Assembly (NCBI GenBank): GCA_013213745.1
Contig: JABSQH010000125.1
Span: 1-64,000 of the forward strand
DNA length: 64,000 nt
Source: Ilumatobacteraceae bacterium
GTDB lineage: Bacteria; Actinomycetota; Acidimicrobiia; Acidimicrobiales; Ilumatobacteraceae
Direction: 5' to 3'
Shown piece after piece: positions 63,362-64,000 of this stretch. The notes under the pieces are model-generated. The model did no database searches and was not told where the DNA came from. It saw only the letters and a list, made by a program, of their open reading frames with translations. Every line of letters starts with the position of its first letter. Positions within the stretch are counted from its first letter, which is position 1. The position numbers and the translations under genes were made by a program.

Positions 63362-64000
63362 ATGGGGCGGATCTCACTCTTACTGGTCGCCGGCGCGCTT
63401 GTTGCCGCGGCATGTTCGACAAACAGCGACGACACGGCCAGCCCGACCTCGCCGACCACCAATGCGCCCACAACGGTCGCTCCGGCGACGATCGCGCAGC
63501 CGGCGACGACCGATGCGCCCGCGACCACGGCCGCACCGACCACGACGATCGACGCCGAAGCCGTCCGTACTGCCGAGCAGATCAACGACTACGTCGCCGA
63601 AGCCGCGGCGTTCGATCAGGCGGGCGCTGACGCTCAATTCCCCCAGGGCCTGACGTTTGCGGCCGGCGGCGCTCCCGGCTACTCGCGGTATGTGTTCCGT
63701 GAGACCTCGGCGGGCGTGGTGCCCACACTCGTCGAAGGGCCGTTGGCCGAACCAATCCGCTGTCAGGACGAAGCCCTGCCGTGTTCGTATCTCGAACTGA
63801 AGGCGCTCCACGACGCCGGCACGGCGATCCCACCCGAGCTGGGTATGACGTCGGACGAACTCACCGAACTCGTCAGCCAACTCGACACGCTGGCCGCATT
63901 TGCGGACCAGCACCGCGACGTCAACGCCGCCTGCGCGGCAGGGTTCATCAGCGACCGAATTCAGACCGCCAACATGGGCTCGCACTTCTACAAGCCCGAC
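63362..64000 (+). CDS. Lipoprotein of unknown function, cut by the window end
   Basis: 213 codons are visible and the frame is still open at the last base. The lipoprotein signal is 'RISLLLVAGALVAAACSTNS', followed by a Thr/Pro/Ala linker of about 45 residues. The mature domain has 'TAEQINDYVAEAAAFDQAGA', 'PGYSRYVFRETSAGVVPTLV' and ends at 'IQTANMGSHFYKPD'. The closing 'G.HF..P' resembles actinobacterial lipoproteins of unknown function that carry this His motif. AAGACT lies 6 nt before the ATG. Confidence 0.75.
   Translation, partial: MGRISLLLVAGALVAAACSTNSDDTASPTSPTTNAPTTVAPATIAQPATTDAPATTAAPTTTIDAEAVRTAEQINDYVAEAAAFDQAGADAQFPQGLTFAAGGAPGYSRYVFRETSAGVVPTLVEGPLAEPIRCQDEALPCSYLELKALHDAGTAIPPELGMTSDELTELVSQLDTLAAFADQHRDVNAACAAGFISDRIQTANMGSHFYKPD

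Overview
The window is high-G+C DNA with strong G/C preference at third codon positions, many GTG starts and many 4-base stop/start overlaps. Gene content and order point to an actinobacterium. The order rsmI, metG, tatD, (Rpf-position protein), rsmA, ispE, glmU, prs, rplY, pth, mfd, mazG, eno, divIC, DUF501, Ppx-like follows the Mycobacterium tuberculosis Rv1003-Rv1026 neighbourhood as I remember it. Two minute ribosomal proteins typical of Actinobacteria (bL37- and bS22-like) are present. The 'CRLLDTRTE' plus collagen-like surface protein and the AbiEi/DUF559-type nuclease gene suggest class Acidimicrobiia, perhaps an Ilumatobacter relative. That placement is inference from gene content, not a search result.

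Layout. 0-7.7 kb: the end of one exported protein, a VOC protein, bL37, a PHP phosphoesterase, ychF, and a striking group of decayed genes for exported proteins (about 2.9-3.9, 5.3-6.0 and 6.7-7.5 kb), with GC-rich hairpin repeats beside the first. 7.7-12.9 kb: a FetAB-type ABC exporter, DUF192, rsmI, a HAD phosphatase, two DUF202 membrane proteins and a thioesterase. 13-28.3 kb: the conserved housekeeping block (metG to mazG), including a tRNA-Gln whose encoded CCA shares its last base with the glmU start codon. An AbiEi/DUF559 nuclease gene between prs and rplY is bracketed by inverted repeats. 28.4-34.6 kb: two large membrane proteins, DUF4032, eno and divIC.

34.7-51.2 kb: a dispersed but nearly complete gene set for a form-II-CoxL-like molybdenum hydroxylase: large subunit, Fe-S subunit, FAD subunit, MoxR ATPase (CoxD type), VWA protein (CoxE type), two XdhC/CoxI-like genes, a MobA-like cytidylyltransferase and CoxG. 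It is interleaved with an HD-domain protein, an ABC-2 exporter, a HAD phosphatase, an SDR, glgX and an NlpC/P60 hydrolase. This stretch sits between divIC and DUF501/Ppx, genes that are adjacent in mycobacteria, so it looks inserted. 51.2-57.8 kb: DUF501, a half-size Ppx/GppA-like protein, a GNAT acetyltransferase, a broken LPXTG surface-protein gene, two enoyl-CoA hydratase-family proteins and a DUF459-type SGNH hydrolase. 58-64 kb: a complete BMP-type nucleoside ABC importer (lipoprotein, double ATPase, two permeases) and the start of another lipoprotein.

Three signals cut across the gene list. (1) Many first-in-unit genes have no clear Shine-Dalgarno sequence but carry a TANNNT or NANACT hexamer 6-9 nt before the start codon, the geometry of leaderless transcription. 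(2) Several families of short palindromic repeats are scattered between genes; one family flanks the nuclease gene as inverted repeats and recurs as a gene-less pair 35 kb away. (3) The broken genes are essentially all genes for exported proteins, while every housekeeping gene is intact, so the lesions look like real decay rather than sequencing error.
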